Numbered from the stretch's first letter, positions 25,192-34,869 are shown. The stretch is 64,000 bases of DNA from PALSA-612 sp963704335 (GCA_963704335.1 OY969889.1:2046001-2110000); one strand, 5' to 3'. Program-made: numbers and translations. Notes: generated by a model not told the origin, from the sequence alone.

Positions 25192-26438
25192 CAGAGAGCG
25201 CAGTCCCGCCCGCGGGCGCGCCGGAGCGCGAGCAGGCTCCGGAACAGTCGCTGTCCGCGTACATGCGCGAGTGGTGGCAGGGCGTGAAGTTCGGGGAGCT
25301 CGGCTCTCTGCCCTTGATCCTCGGTCTTGCCATCATCGTGGTCACGTTCGGGCTCCTCGACGACACGTTCCTCACCGAGCGCAACTTCACGAACCTGCTC
25401 CTGCAGACGGCCGCAGTCGCGACGATTGCCATCGGGGTCGTGTTCGTGCTGCTGATCGGCGAGATCGACCTCTCGGTCGCCTTCGTCAGCGCCGTCGGCG
25501 GTGTCGTCCTCACGCTGCTTCTGCGCCCGGACGATCCCGGCTGGCCGTGGTGGCTGGCGATCCCTGCGGCCCTCGGAATCACGACCGCGATCGGCTTCGT
25601 GCAGGCGCTCGTGATCACGAAAGCGGGCGTTCCCTCCTTCGTCGTCACGCTGGCCGGGCTGCTCATCTGGTCCGGCGTCGTCCTGATCCTCACGACGCAG
25701 GCTTCGGATGTCGGCACGATCCGGATCCAGGACGACACGGTCATCGGCATCGCCAACGACTTCCTCTCCGAGACCCAGGGGTGGATCGTCGGCGCCGTGG
25801 TGGTGCTCGGCTTTGCCGCCTTACAGCTCTACACCGCACGGACGCGGCGGCTCGAAGGCCTGCAGACGAAACCGCTCGTAGTGATCGTGCTCCAGAGCGT
25901 CGGGCTGGCGGTCGTCACGTTCGCGGCCGTGTGGTACGCGAACGAGGACCGTGGCATGCCGAAGGTGATCCTGATCCTCGGTCTCTTGCTCGCGCTCTGG
26001 TCGTTCATCGCATCGAAGACGCGCTTCGGCCGCCACGTCTATTCGGTTGGGGGTAACGCCGAGGCCTCGCGCCGTGCCGGAATCGCCGTCGATCGCGTTC
26101 GTATCACGGTGTTCATGATCAGCAGCTTGATGGCGGGCGTGGGCGGGATCATGCTGGCGTCACGGCTGCGCTCGGTCGCAACGAACACCGGCGGCGGGAA
26201 TCTCCTGCTGCTCGTGATCGCGGCGGCCGTGATCGGGGGTACGAGCCTCTTCGGCGGCGTGGGGAGGGTCGTGTGCGCGCTCTACGGCGCTCTCGTCATC
26301 ACGTCGATCGAGAACGGGATGAACCTGCTCGGGCTCTCGTCCGGCCCGAAGTTCGTGATCACCGGGCTCGTCCTGCTCGGTGCGGTGCTGATCGACGCCT
26401 ACGCGAAGCGTCGGCGTGCAGCACGCGGTATGGCGTAG
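25188..26438 (+). CDS. xylH: XylH-type sugar ABC transporter permease
   Basis: A 416-residue permease with about ten to eleven membrane helices, the usual count for the ribose/xylose (BPD_transp_2) family. Landmarks are LLQTAAVATIAIGVVFVLLIGEIDLSVA, ALVITKAGVPSFVVTLAG, RFGRHVYSVGGNAEASRRAG (the cytoplasmic loop that contacts the ATPase) and IGGTSLFGGVGRV. The GTG start overlaps the TGA of the frame-restored xylG by GTGA. It forms the channel for the sugar bound by XylF. The downstream lipoprotein gene starts 12 bp after the stop but has its own -10 box. Confidence 0.93.
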   Translation: MTESAVPPAGAPEREQAPEQSLSAYMREWWQGVKFGELGSLPLILGLAIIVVTFGLLDDTFLTERNFTNLLLQTAAVATIAIGVVFVLLIGEIDLSVAFVSAVGGVVLTLLLRPDDPGWPWWLAIPAALGITTAIGFVQALVITKAGVPSFVVTLAGLLIWSGVVLILTTQASDVGTIRIQDDTVIGIANDFLSETQGWIVGAVVVLGFAALQLYTARTRRLEGLQTKPLVVIVLQSVGLAVVTFAAVWYANEDRGMPKVILILGLLLALWSFIASKTRFGRHVYSVGGNAEASRRAGIAVDRVRITVFMISSLMAGVGGIMLASRLRSVATNTGGGNLLLLVIAAAVIGGTSLFGGVGRVVCALYGALVITSIENGMNLLGLSSGPKFVITGLVLLGAVLIDAYAKRRRAARGMA

Positions 26439-26449
26439 GCTGCGCGGCC

Positions 26450-29400
26450 GTGAGGGTCGCACGAGCTCTGACCGCGGGCGCCGCCCTCGCCGTTGTTCTC
26501 ACGCTCGCGGCCTGCGGGTCGAGCGAGCAGGCCGACGAGCCGACCGTCCTCGCTGAGCCCCGTGCGAGCGGCGCCACGCAGTTCGTCGACGTCGCCGACG
26601 AGGTAGGCATCGACTTCCGGCAGGGAGCGTTCCGGTGGGATACCGCACCCGATGTCGCCGCCATGCAGGGCACGGGTCTCTGCTGGCTCGACTATGACGG
26701 TGACGGCCAGCTCGACCTCTTCGCCGTCAACTCGTACGCCGTCGTCGAGATTGCGCAGTGGCGGCGCGCGGGAGGCCTTCCCGAGACGGCGCTCTACAGG
26801 AACGACGGCGGTCGCTTCGAGGACGTCAGCGAAGACGCGGGCGCGAACTTCGCCATCCGAGGAACGGGTTGCGTCGCCGGCGACCTCGACGCCGACGGAG
26901 ACACCGATCTCTACGTCACGACTGCGACCGAGCAACTGCTCCTGTGGAACGACGGTGACGGTCACTTCTCCGAGGGAGCGCGTGACGCGGGTGTCGCAGC
27001 GTTCGGCTGGCACAGCGGCGCAGCGATCGGTGACGTGAACGGCGACGGGCTTCCCGACCTCGTCGTGGCGGGCTACGCCGACGTGAATAACCCCGTCCCC
27101 GACGCTCCGGGCGGGTTTCCCGCCACCGTGCTCGGTGTCCGAGACCTGCTGTTCCTGAATCAGGGAGACCAGACCTTCCGCGAGGTAGGCGCCGAAGCCG
27201 GGCTCGAGGTCGTGAGGTTCGCCCACGGCCTCGGCGTCGTGCTTACGGACGTCGACCTCGACGACGACCTGGATATCTACCTCGCGAACGACACCGAGCC
27301 CGATCGCCTCTACAAGAACGTCGCCTGGCCCGGTGGCGCGGAGGCCGATCCTGCGCACCTCGGCTTCCGCGTGGAAGAAGTCGCGGCTCCGGCGAACGTG
27401 GCCGACCCGGGGGCAGGCATGGGCGTCGCGAGCGGCGACTACGACGAGGATGCGCGCCCGGATCTCTTCGTGACGAACCTCAGAGGGCAGGGCCATGGCG
27501 TCTTCCGGAGCGCGGACGGACCGCCGGTCCCCTCCTTCACGGACGAGCGGCTCTCCTTCGGGCCCGACCTGTTCACGACGTCGGGCTGGGGTGTCACGTG
27601 GACCGACCTCGACCTCGACACCGACCTCGACGTCGTGACCGTCAACGGCCACGTGCCGCTCACGGATCTCGTGGAGGACGCCCAGGTGCCTCAGGTGTTC
27701 GAGAACGGCACGGCGCAGGGTGACGTGGCGCGCTTCACCGATGCGAGCAAGCGCATGGGCATCGCCGATGTCGGCAAGCTGAACGCCCGCGGCAGCGCCG
27801 TGGCCGACTACGACAACGATGGCGACCTCGACGTCGCGATCGCCGTCGTCGGCGGCCCGCTGCTCCTGCTCGAAAACCAGGGTGAAGGGGGACGGTGGCT
27901 CGAGATCGAGCTCGCGCGCTTCACGCCCGGAACGCGCGTGACCGTGACGCTGCCAGACGGCCGCAAGCTGGTACGGGAAGTTCAGGCGGGCAGCAGCTAC
28001 GTCTCGTCGGAGGACCCGCGGTTGCACTTCGGCCTCGGGGCCGCCGCCAGAGTGACGTCGGTCGAGGCGCGCTGGCCCGGCGGCTCCGATACGCGGCTCG
28101 AGGACGTCGAGGCGAACCAGCTGCTCCGCCTGGAGCCGCCCGAGCACGAGGCCGTCGTCACTCCCGTCGCTGAGGACTATCTCGTGCCCGGCTGCGTGCC
28201 CAAGCGGCCGGCGGACGACTGGTCGGTGGCGCGGGTGTGGGACGAGGCGCTCCTCGATTCGATCCGCCGCGACGTGCCCGCTCCCACCGTCCACGCGCGA
28301 AACCTCTTTCACGTCTCGGCGGCCATGTGGGACGCGTGGGCGGCCTACGAGCCCGACGCAGACGGGTACTTCGTCGAAGAGAAGCACGAGTCCGACGACG
28401 TTGAGGCCGCCCGCGAGGCTGCGATCAGCTACGCCGCGTACCGGGTGCTCCTCCACCGCTACTCAGTCGCAGCCGGGCTGGAGGAGACGTTCACCGAGCT
28501 CGCCTCGACGATGGATGACCTGTGTTACGACAGCGACTACGTCAGCACCGAGGGCGATTCGCCGGCGGCACTCGGCAACCGCATCGCCGCGACGGTGATC
28601 GAACGTGGCAGGAACGACGGCTCGCTCGAGGAGACGCGGTACGTCGACACGAGCTACAAGTCGGTCAACCCCCCGATGGTGGTCGCCGAGCCCGGCACGA
28701 AATTGCGCGATCCGGACCGCTGGCAGCCGCTGGCGCTGGCGCAGATCGTGAGCCAGAACGGCGTCCCCGTGCCCGGCAAGGTGCAGAGCTACATCGGGCC
28801 GCACTGGGGCCACGTCACCTCGTTCGCACTGCCCGAGTCGGCCCAGGGGCTGCCCATAGATCCCGGGCCGGCGCCGCAGCTGGGCGAACCAGGTCGACGA
28901 GTCGTACAAGCAGACCGCGCTGGACGTGATCCTCCGGCTCTCGAGCTACCTCGACCCGAGTGACGGCGTGACGGTCGACATCGGGCCGGGCGCGCTCGGA
29001 GACAACTCGCTGGGGACGATGGACGGGAACGGGCGACGACGAGAATCCGGCGACCGGCAAGCCGTATCCGCCCAATCGCGTCCTGCGCGGGACTACGCGC
29101 GCTGCGCTCGCGGAGTTCTGGGCAGACGGTCCGAAGTCCGAGACACCGCCCGGCCACTGGAACACCGTGGCGAACGAGGTCTCCGACTCATCCGCTCTCG
29201 AGCGACGGATCGGCGGCCGCGGCAGGAGCGCTGAGCCGACTCGAGTGGGACGTGAAGCTCTACCTTCGCGCTCAACGGCAGCCGTGCACGACGCTGCGGT
29301 CGCCGCCTGGGGCGTCGAAGGGCTTCTACGACTCGGTGCGGCCGATCTCGATGATTCGCTACATGGGCGGGAAGGGCCAGTCGAGCGACCCGAGCGGACC

Positions 29401-29961
29401 GTCGTACGACTCCAGGGGCTTGCCGCTCGCTCCCGGCCTCGTCGAGGTGATCACTGCCGAGTCGAGCGCGCCGGGAGAGCGGCACGCGCACCTGGCCGGC
29501 GATCGCGGCGAGATCGCCATCAAGGCGTGGCGCGGCAACCCAGAGGATCCAGCGACGCAGACATGCTCGGAGTGGGCTGGATACTCGCGGTCGACTGGGT
29601 GCCGTATCAGCTGCCGACCTTCGTCACGCCCGCGTTCGCCGGGTACGTCTCCGGCCACAGCACGTTCAGCCGCGCAGCCGCCGAGGTGCTGACGGCGTTC
29701 ACCGGCGATCCGTTCTTCCCGGGCGGTGTGTACGAGCTGGCCCGTCCGTGCCGGCGATCTGAAGACGAGGCCGGCCCGGCGAAGGACCTCGAGCTGCAAT
29801 GGGCTACGTACTACGACGCGGCCGATCAGGCCGGGATCTCGCGGCTCTTCATGGGCATCCACGTCTCGCCGGACGACTTCGAAGGGCGGAAGACCGGTTC
29901 GCTCTGCGGCCGCGAAGCCTGGGCGCTCGCGCAGCGTACTTCGACGGATACGGCGCGCTAG
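26450..29961 (+). pseudogene. Lipoprotein with FG-GAP/VCBS propeller, ASPIC/UnbV and vanadium-haloperoxidase domains, multiply frameshifted
   Basis: GTG 26450 (TAGGCT at 26436-26441, eight bases upstream) opens a lipoprotein signal with lipobox LAACG. FG-GAP/VCBS repeats with Asp-rich calcium loops (DYDGDGQLD, DVNGDGLPD, DLDLDTDLD) and an ASPIC/UnbV domain follow. Then comes a vanadium-haloperoxidase (PAP2-like) domain. From about 28890 the homologous peptide jumps frame repeatedly: near 28890, 29025, 29225, 29285, 29320, 29570 and around 29740. The vanadate-site motifs all survive in pieces: FYDSVRP (about 29330), YVSGHSTFSRAA (about 29650) and ISRLFMGIHVSPDDF (about 29850). The last frame stops at 29961. 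Loss of frame without loss of motifs suggests recent damage or poor sequence. Confidence 0.75.
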
Positions 29962-30568
29962 CTGCGCTCGGTAGCAAGCCGCAGGCCGAAGGCGACGAGC
30001 ACGGCGCCGGTGATCGCGTCGAGTGTCCTGCGGACTCGCGGCCTCAGCAGGAACGTGCTCGTTCGGGCGACGGCGAACGCATACGCAGTCAGCCAGACGA
30101 ACGTCAAGAGGCTGAAGAGGAAGCCGAGGCCGAGCAGTGCCGCGAAGCCATTGCCGAACTGCGGCAGGAGGCTCGTGAAGAACGCGGCCATCTTCGGGTT
30201 GCCGAGGTTGCTGAACAGTCCCTGGCGGAGCGACGCTCGCGGCTCGAGGCGTCGGCCGGCGGCGATCGTCCGTGGCCCGTGTCGACGGATCGCGCCCCAG
30301 AGCGTCTGGAGGCCGAGGAAGACGAGGTAGGCGGCGCCGGCTAGCTTCAGCGCGAGAAACGCCGGCTCGGATGCAGCGATGACCGCCGCGATGCCGAAGC
30401 TCGCCGCCAACGTCCACATCGCCTGGCCGAGCGCCACGCCCGCTGCAGTCGCGATGCCGTGGCGCGGCCGCCAGACAGCGTGTTGCGGATCGTCAGCGCT
30501 GTGTCCTGCCCGGGAGTGCAGATCACGAGCGCCGAGACGCCGAGGAAGGCCGCGAGCTCGGTCAGCAC
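29958..30568 (-). pseudogene. LysE/RhtB-family exporter with a frameshift
   Basis: GTG 30568 begins a LysE-family amino-acid exporter: ELAAFLGVSALVICTPGQDT, then IRNTLSGGR. Around 30461-30470 one base is missing (GGCCGCGCCACG where GGCCGCCGCCACG is expected). The family sequence continues in another frame: HGIATAAGVALGQAMWTLAA, NLGNPKMAAFFTSLLPQFG and a final TM. The C-terminal frame stops at 29958. As read, the first frame would stop early near 30347. The full protein would be about 203 residues with six membrane helices, normal for LysE. It diverges from the VOC gene at 30594. Confidence 0.8.
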
Positions 30569-30580
30569 TGTCTCGAACGG

Positions 30581-30586
30581 TACGGT
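30581..30586 (+). promoter_or_regulatory. -10 box TACGGT for the VOC dioxygenase-like gene
   Basis: TACGGT lies seven bases before GTG 30594. The sequence GGTACGGTACC-like symmetry around it also gives TACCGT on the other strand, 13 bases before the LysE start, so the same AT-poor box may serve both divergent genes. Confidence 0.5.
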
Positions 30587-30593
30587 ACTCGCC

Positions 30594-31502
30594 GTGAAGC
30601 TCGAGGGCGTGCACCACGTCACGTGCATCACCGGCGACGCGCCGGGGAACGTCGAGTACTACACGGGCACGCTCGGCCTGCGGCTCGTGAAGAAGTCGGT
30701 CAACCAGGACGACCCGACCGTCTACCACCTCTTCTACGCCGACGAGCAGGGGAGCCCCGGCTCCGACATCACGTTCTTCGAGTATCCGAACACCGCGCCC
30801 GGCCGCGCCGGCGCGGGCATGGTGCACCGGGTCGTGTGGCGCGTCGCCTCCACGGACTCGCTCGACTTCTGGGAGGAGCGCGTCGGAGGAGAGCGCGGCG
30901 ACGGCTTCCTGCGCTTCGCCGATCCGGAAGGGCTGGAGCACGAGCTGGCCGTCGTCGAGACCGATGACCCGCCGCTCGTCGCCGACCATCCCGAGATCCC
31001 GAAGCAGCTCGCGCTGCAGGGGTTCGACGGTGTCCGCGCGTTCACGAACGACCCGGAGGCCAGCCGCGCCGCCCTCGAGCAGACGCTCGCGTTCGCGCCG
31101 GTCGGAGACTCGACCTGGGAGGCGCGCGGCGAGGAGCGGGGAGGCTTCTACGCGTACGACCCAGCGCCTGACGAGCCGGGCGCGATGGGCGCCGGCGCCG
31201 TCCACCATGTCGCGTGGGCTTCGACCATGGAGGACCACGAGCCGTGGCGGCAGAGAGTGGCACAGGCCGGATTGAGGCCCACGCCCATCATCGACCGCTT
31301 CTGGTTCCACTCCATCTACTTCCGCGAGCCGAGCGGCGTGCTGTTCGAGATCGCCACCCTCGGCCCGGGCTTCGGCGTGGACGAGGATCCGGAGCATCTC
31401 GGCGAAGCGCTCGTGCTGCCCCCCGACTTCGAGCACATGCGCGAAAAGCTGGAGCCGGTGCTGACTCCGCTGCCTAGTCCACGCAGGCCGGTGGTACCCT
31501 AG
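30594..31502 (+). CDS. VOC-superfamily ring-cleaving dioxygenase-like protein
   Basis: A 302-residue protein with two glyoxalase/bleomycin-resistance/extradiol-dioxygenase (VOC) modules. The start LEGVHHVTCITGDAPGNVEYY and the second-half GAVHHVAWASTMEDHEPW supply His ligands, and FREPSGVLFEIATLGPGF supplies the terminal Glu, together a normal Fe/Mn 2-His-1-Glu site. This arrangement matches the LinE/MhqO group of putative hydroquinone or gentisate-type ring-cleaving dioxygenases. The substrate is unknown. GTG is preceded by TACGGT at seven bases. tatA starts five bases after the stop and has its own -10 box. Confidence 0.85.
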   Translation: MKLEGVHHVTCITGDAPGNVEYYTGTLGLRLVKKSVNQDDPTVYHLFYADEQGSPGSDITFFEYPNTAPGRAGAGMVHRVVWRVASTDSLDFWEERVGGERGDGFLRFADPEGLEHELAVVETDDPPLVADHPEIPKQLALQGFDGVRAFTNDPEASRAALEQTLAFAPVGDSTWEARGEERGGFYAYDPAPDEPGAMGAGAVHHVAWASTMEDHEPWRQRVAQAGLRPTPIIDRFWFHSIYFREPSGVLFEIATLGPGFGVDEDPEHLGEALVLPPDFEHMREKLEPVLTPLPSPRRPVVP

Positions 31503-31507
31503 CTCTC

Positions 31508-31735
31508 GTGCCAGGCTGGGTCGGACCCGGAGAGATCATCATCCTGCTCATCGTGGCGCTGCTCGTCTTCGGGCCTAAGAAGCTGCCGGAGATGGGGCGC
31601 TCGATCGGCAAGGGCATGCGCGAGTTCAAGAGCTCGATTGGCGGCTTGGGCGGCGACGACGATGACGTGACGCCCGAGTTGCCCGAGGAGCCTGCTCGGC
31701 CGAAGACCGATCGGCCGAAGACCGACAGCACGTAG
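31508..31735 (+). CDS. tatA: Twin-arginine translocase subunit TatA
   Basis: A 75-residue single-span protein: N-terminal helix PGEIIILLIVALLVFGPKKL with the FGPKKLPE hinge, an amphipathic helix MGRSIGKGMREFKSS and an acidic/Pro tail with a repeated RPKTD. It oligomerises to form the pore for folded Tat substrates. GTG 31508 has TACCCT (31495-31500) seven bases upstream, so despite only five bases separating it from the previous gene it probably has its own leaderless promoter. tatC follows after two bases; no tatB is present, as is usual for a TatAC-type system. Confidence 0.95.
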   Translation: MPGWVGPGEIIILLIVALLVFGPKKLPEMGRSIGKGMREFKSSIGGLGGDDDDVTPELPEEPARPKTDRPKTDST

Positions 31736-31737
31736 CC

Positions 31738-32523
31738 ATGCGCCGTGTCGTACCGCGGCGGCTGGCGCCAGGGGAAGAGGCGCCGCTCGTCGACCACCTG
31801 GGAGAGCTGCGCGCGAGGCTCGTCTGGTGCCTCGTCGCCGTCGGCCTCGCCTTCATCCTCACGTTCTCGTTCAACGACAAGATCCTCGGCTGGCTGAACA
31901 GGCCGCTCGACCCGGGCGTGAAGCCCACGACGTTCGCCGTGGCCGAGCCGTTCATCACGACGTTCATGATTGCCTTCTGGGCAGCCGTGGCGCTCGCGCT
32001 GCCGGTCATCCTCTGGCAGCTCTGGAGCTTTCTCGCCCCTGCGGTTCACGAGCACACCCAGCGGGTTGTGCTCGGTTTCACCGCCTTCGCCACCGTGCTC
32101 TTTCTCGGCGGGCTCTTCTTCGCATACTTCGTCGCGCTGCCGGCCTCGATCGACTTCCTCACGAACTTCAACTCCGACGACTTCGACATCCAGCTGCGGG
32201 CGAAGGACTACTACACGTTCGTGCTCTGGGTGCTGATCGCGCTCTCGGTGGTCTTCGAGCTGCCGATCTTCATCCTGACGCTTGCGCGGCTGGGCATCGT
32301 CCCGTCGTCCAAGCTGCGGCGCAACCGGAGGATCGGCTACGTGGCCGTCACCGCGCTCGCGGTCCTGATGCCCGGCGTCGACCCGGTGACGCTGATGTTC
32401 ACGATGATCCCGTTACTCCTGCTATTCGAGATGTCGATCTGGATGGCCGTCTACTTCGACCGGCGCTGGCAGCGCGCGGCCGATGCACGTGAAGCCGCGT
32501 TCGAAGCCGGCACCGACGTCTGA
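31738..32523 (+). CDS. tatC: Twin-arginine translocase subunit TatC
   Basis: A 261-residue six-helix membrane protein that recognises twin-arginine signal peptides. The N-terminal cytosolic segment DHLGELRARLVWC and the helix-2/3 region WQLWSFLAPAVHEHTQR contain the conserved family residues, and FVLWVLIALSVVFELPIF is helix 4. It is two bases downstream of tatA. The extended N-terminus (RRVVPRRLAPGEEAPLV) is typical of actinobacterial TatC. It ends five bases before the convergent small basic protein gene. Confidence 0.95.
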   Translation: MRRVVPRRLAPGEEAPLVDHLGELRARLVWCLVAVGLAFILTFSFNDKILGWLNRPLDPGVKPTTFAVAEPFITTFMIAFWAAVALALPVILWQLWSFLAPAVHEHTQRVVLGFTAFATVLFLGGLFFAYFVALPASIDFLTNFNSDDFDIQLRAKDYYTFVLWVLIALSVVFELPIFILTLARLGIVPSSKLRRNRRIGYVAVTALAVLMPGVDPVTLMFTMIPLLLLFEMSIWMAVYFDRRWQRAADAREAAFEAGTDV

Positions 32524-32528
32524 TTTCG

Positions 32529-32768
32529 CTAGCTGGAGCGCTTGCGAGCCGTTGCGCGCCCGCCCTTGCGGCCGGCAGCCTTCTTCTGCGCCGTCGTCCC
32601 GCCCTGCGACGAGGTGGAGCGTGAGCTTCCGGAATGCGACTTCTTCCCGCCACGGCTCGATGCCCCGGGCGAGTTGGCGATTTTCGCGGCGCGCTCCTTC
32701 GACATCCCCTTGTCCTTGAGCGCCTCGTACTGCTTCTCGTTCTTCACGTTGGCCTTCTTGCTGGGCAT
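32529..32768 (-). CDS. Small basic low-complexity protein (DUF7218-like)
   Basis: A 79-residue, Lys/Ser/Arg-rich protein beginning MPSKKANVKNEKQYEALKDK and continuing GMSKERAAKIANSPGASSRG, then a Gly/Ser/Lys tail ending in GRKGGRATARKRSS. The N-terminal half is a helix-turn-helix-sized motif found in small actinobacterial proteins of unknown role; the tail suggests nucleic-acid contact. ATG has a strong Shine-Dalgarno AAGGGGG. It converges on tatC and diverges from thrS. Confidence 0.7.
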   Translation of the reverse strand: MPSKKANVKNEKQYEALKDKGMSKERAAKIANSPGASSRGGKKSHSGSSRSTSSQGGTTAQKKAAGRKGGRATARKRSS

Positions 32769-32846
32769 TACAACCCCCTTTTCGCGCTTGTCGCGAGGCG
32801 GGCTACCCGGCGGGAAGCGGGCAGAAACGCGCGTATTCTTGATCTC

Positions 32847-34733
32847 ATGAAGGTCGTTCTCCCCGACAAGTCCGAGCTCGAACTGCCGGACGGCGCGTCG
32901 GGCCTCGACGCGGCGCGCGCCATCGGGCCGAAGCTCGCCGAGCAGGCCGTGCTCGTGCGCTCGAACGGCCACGTCCAGGATCTACGGCTACCGCTGACCG
33001 ACGGCGGCGAGATCGAGATCCTCACGACGCGCAACACCGACGACCCGGATGCGCTCTACGTGCTTCGCCACTCGGCGGCGCACCTCCTGGCCGAGGCGGT
33101 GCGGCGGCTCTACCCGGGCGTAAAGATCGCCATCGGCCCGCCGATCGAGAACGGCTTCTACTACGACTTCGAGTTCGCCGAGCCGATCCACGAGTCCGAC
33201 CTCGAGCGGATCGAGGAGGAGATCCGCCGCGAGCTCGCCGAGGGTCGCGAGTGGAGCCGGGAGGAGATCGCACGCGGCGAGGCCCGCGAGCGCTTCTCCT
33301 CGGAGGGCGAGTCCTACAAGGTCGAGCTCGTCGACACCGCCGAGGGCGACATCTCGCTCTACACGCAGGGTGAGTTCACCGACCTCTGCCGTGGGCCGCA
33401 CCTGCAGGACTCGAAGCCGATCAAGGCGCTCAAGCTGACCGGGCTCGCCGGCGCGTACTGGCGCGGTGACGAGAAGAACACACAGCTGACCCGGATCTAC
33501 GGCACCGCCTTCTACTCGCAGGAGGATCTCGACGCGTACCTCGAGCGGCTGGAGGAGGCGAAGCGCCGCGACCATCGCAAGCTCGGCCAGCAGCTCGATC
33601 TGTTCCACCTCGATGACAGCGCTCCGGGCATGCCGTTCTGGCACCCGAAGGGAATGGTGCTCTGGAACCTTCTCGAGGACCTGCGGCGCAGGGAGAACGC
33701 GAAGCGTGGGTACGTCGAGGTGAAGACGCCGCTCATGTACGACACCGCCGTCTGGATCACGTCGGGCCACTGGGAGAAGTTCCGCGACGACATGTTCCTC
33801 GTGCCGTACGGGGAGGATCGGACCCTGGGCCTCAAGCCGATGAACTGTCCGGGCCACATGCTGCTCTTCGGCTCCGACCTGCGCAGCTATCGCGACCTGC
33901 CGTTCCGCTACGCGGAGTCTTCAACGCTCCATCGCAACGAGCGGGCCGGCACGCTGCACGGCCTGCTCCGCGTCCAGCACGTCACGCAGGACGACGCACA
34001 CATCTTCTGCTCGCCGGAGCAGATCGAGGACGAGATCTTCGGCTGCCTCGACTCTGCTGCGTACCTTTACGACCTGTTCGGCATGACGGCGCGCTTCGAG
34101 CTGTCCACGCGGCCGGAGGACAAGCTCGGCACCGACGAGGAGTGGGACTTCACGGAGGGCGCGCTCCAGGCCGCGCTCGAGAGGCGGCGGATCGAGTACA
34201 CGATCAACGAAGGGGACGGTGCCTTCTACGGCCCCAAGATCGACCTGCACATGACCGACGTGCTCGGACGCTCGTGGCAGATGGGGACGATCCAGCTGGA
34301 CTCGCAGATGCCGGCCCGCTTCGGCCTCACGTACATGGGTGCCGATAACGCCGAGCACACGCCCTACGTCGTTCACCGCGCCCTGCTCGGGTCGCTCGAA
34401 CGCTTTCTCGGCATCCTCATCGAGCACTACGCCGGCGACTTCCCGCTCTGGCTGGCACCGGTGCAGGTGCGCGTGGTCCCGGTGGGCGAGAGCCACCGAG
34501 CTGCTGCGGAAGACATCCGGGCGAGGCTCGTGGAGGCTGGCGCCCGCGCCGATGTAGACGAGCGTGACGAGACCGTCTCCAAGCGCATCCGCGACGCGGA
34601 GCTCCAGAAGATCCCGCGGGTGGTCGTCTACGGCGACAAGGAGTCGGCGGCAACCCTGGCCGTCCGCGAGCGCGGCGGCGGGCAGGAGACCAGGAGCCTT
34701 GACGAGCTGATCGGGGAAGTTGCTACCCTCTAG
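32847..34733 (+). CDS. thrS: Threonyl-tRNA synthetase
   Basis: A 628-residue class II aminoacyl-tRNA synthetase charging tRNA-Thr. Domain order is normal: N-terminal TGS domain (1-60), editing-type domain with HSAAHLLAEAVRRLYP (about 72-90), catalytic core and C-terminal anticodon-binding domain. Zinc ligands are visible as Cys in LKPMNCPGHMLLF, His in TQDDAHIFC and His in YVVHRALLGSLERF. ATG 32847 has TATTCT (32834-32839) seven bases upstream, so the message is probably leaderless; the 78-bp gap to the divergent gene has no room for a T-box. It precedes infC by 150 bp. Confidence 0.96.
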   Translation: MKVVLPDKSELELPDGASGLDAARAIGPKLAEQAVLVRSNGHVQDLRLPLTDGGEIEILTTRNTDDPDALYVLRHSAAHLLAEAVRRLYPGVKIAIGPPIENGFYYDFEFAEPIHESDLERIEEEIRRELAEGREWSREEIARGEARERFSSEGESYKVELVDTAEGDISLYTQGEFTDLCRGPHLQDSKPIKALKLTGLAGAYWRGDEKNTQLTRIYGTAFYSQEDLDAYLERLEEAKRRDHRKLGQQLDLFHLDDSAPGMPFWHPKGMVLWNLLEDLRRRENAKRGYVEVKTPLMYDTAVWITSGHWEKFRDDMFLVPYGEDRTLGLKPMNCPGHMLLFGSDLRSYRDLPFRYAESSTLHRNERAGTLHGLLRVQHVTQDDAHIFCSPEQIEDEIFGCLDSAAYLYDLFGMTARFELSTRPEDKLGTDEEWDFTEGALQAALERRRIEYTINEGDGAFYGPKIDLHMTDVLGRSWQMGTIQLDSQMPARFGLTYMGADNAEHTPYVVHRALLGSLERFLGILIEHYAGDFPLWLAPVQVRVVPVGESHRAAAEDIRARLVEAGARADVDERDETVSKRIRDAELQKIPRVVVYGDKESAATLAVRERGGGQETRSLDELIGEVATL

Positions 34734-34763
34734 CTCTGCAAAGCAGGAGCGGCACCGTTCCTC

Positions 34764-34847
34764 ACCTCCCGAGCCTCGCGCTCCGTGGAGGTTCAACCGA
34801 GTCGCAACGACGAGGGTTGGAGCCGCTTGCGTAGCGGTTTCGTCGTT
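34764..34847 (+). promoter_or_regulatory. Structured leader of the infC-rpmI-rplT operon
   Basis: Two hairpins lie in the thrS-infC gap. The first is ACCTCC/GGAGGT (34764-34769/34787-34792) with inner GAG/CTC. The second is AACGACGA/TCGTCGTT (34806-34813/34840-34847) enclosing AGCCGCT/AGCGGTT (34821-34827/34833-34839) with a 7-nt bulge. A Shine-Dalgarno AGGAGG follows at 34853-34858. Operons of this order are autoregulated by L20 in several bacteria, so an autoregulatory leader is plausible. A TTGACG at the end of thrS (34700) and TACCCT at about 34724-34729 could be its promoter. Confidence 0.5.
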
Positions 34848-34869
34848 CAATCAGGAGGATAGAGGCGGC

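Noticed and set aside
32769..32846. T-box leader for thrS
   Set aside because: Only 78 bp separate thrS from the divergent gene and a -10 box sits seven bases before its ATG; a T-box needs far more.
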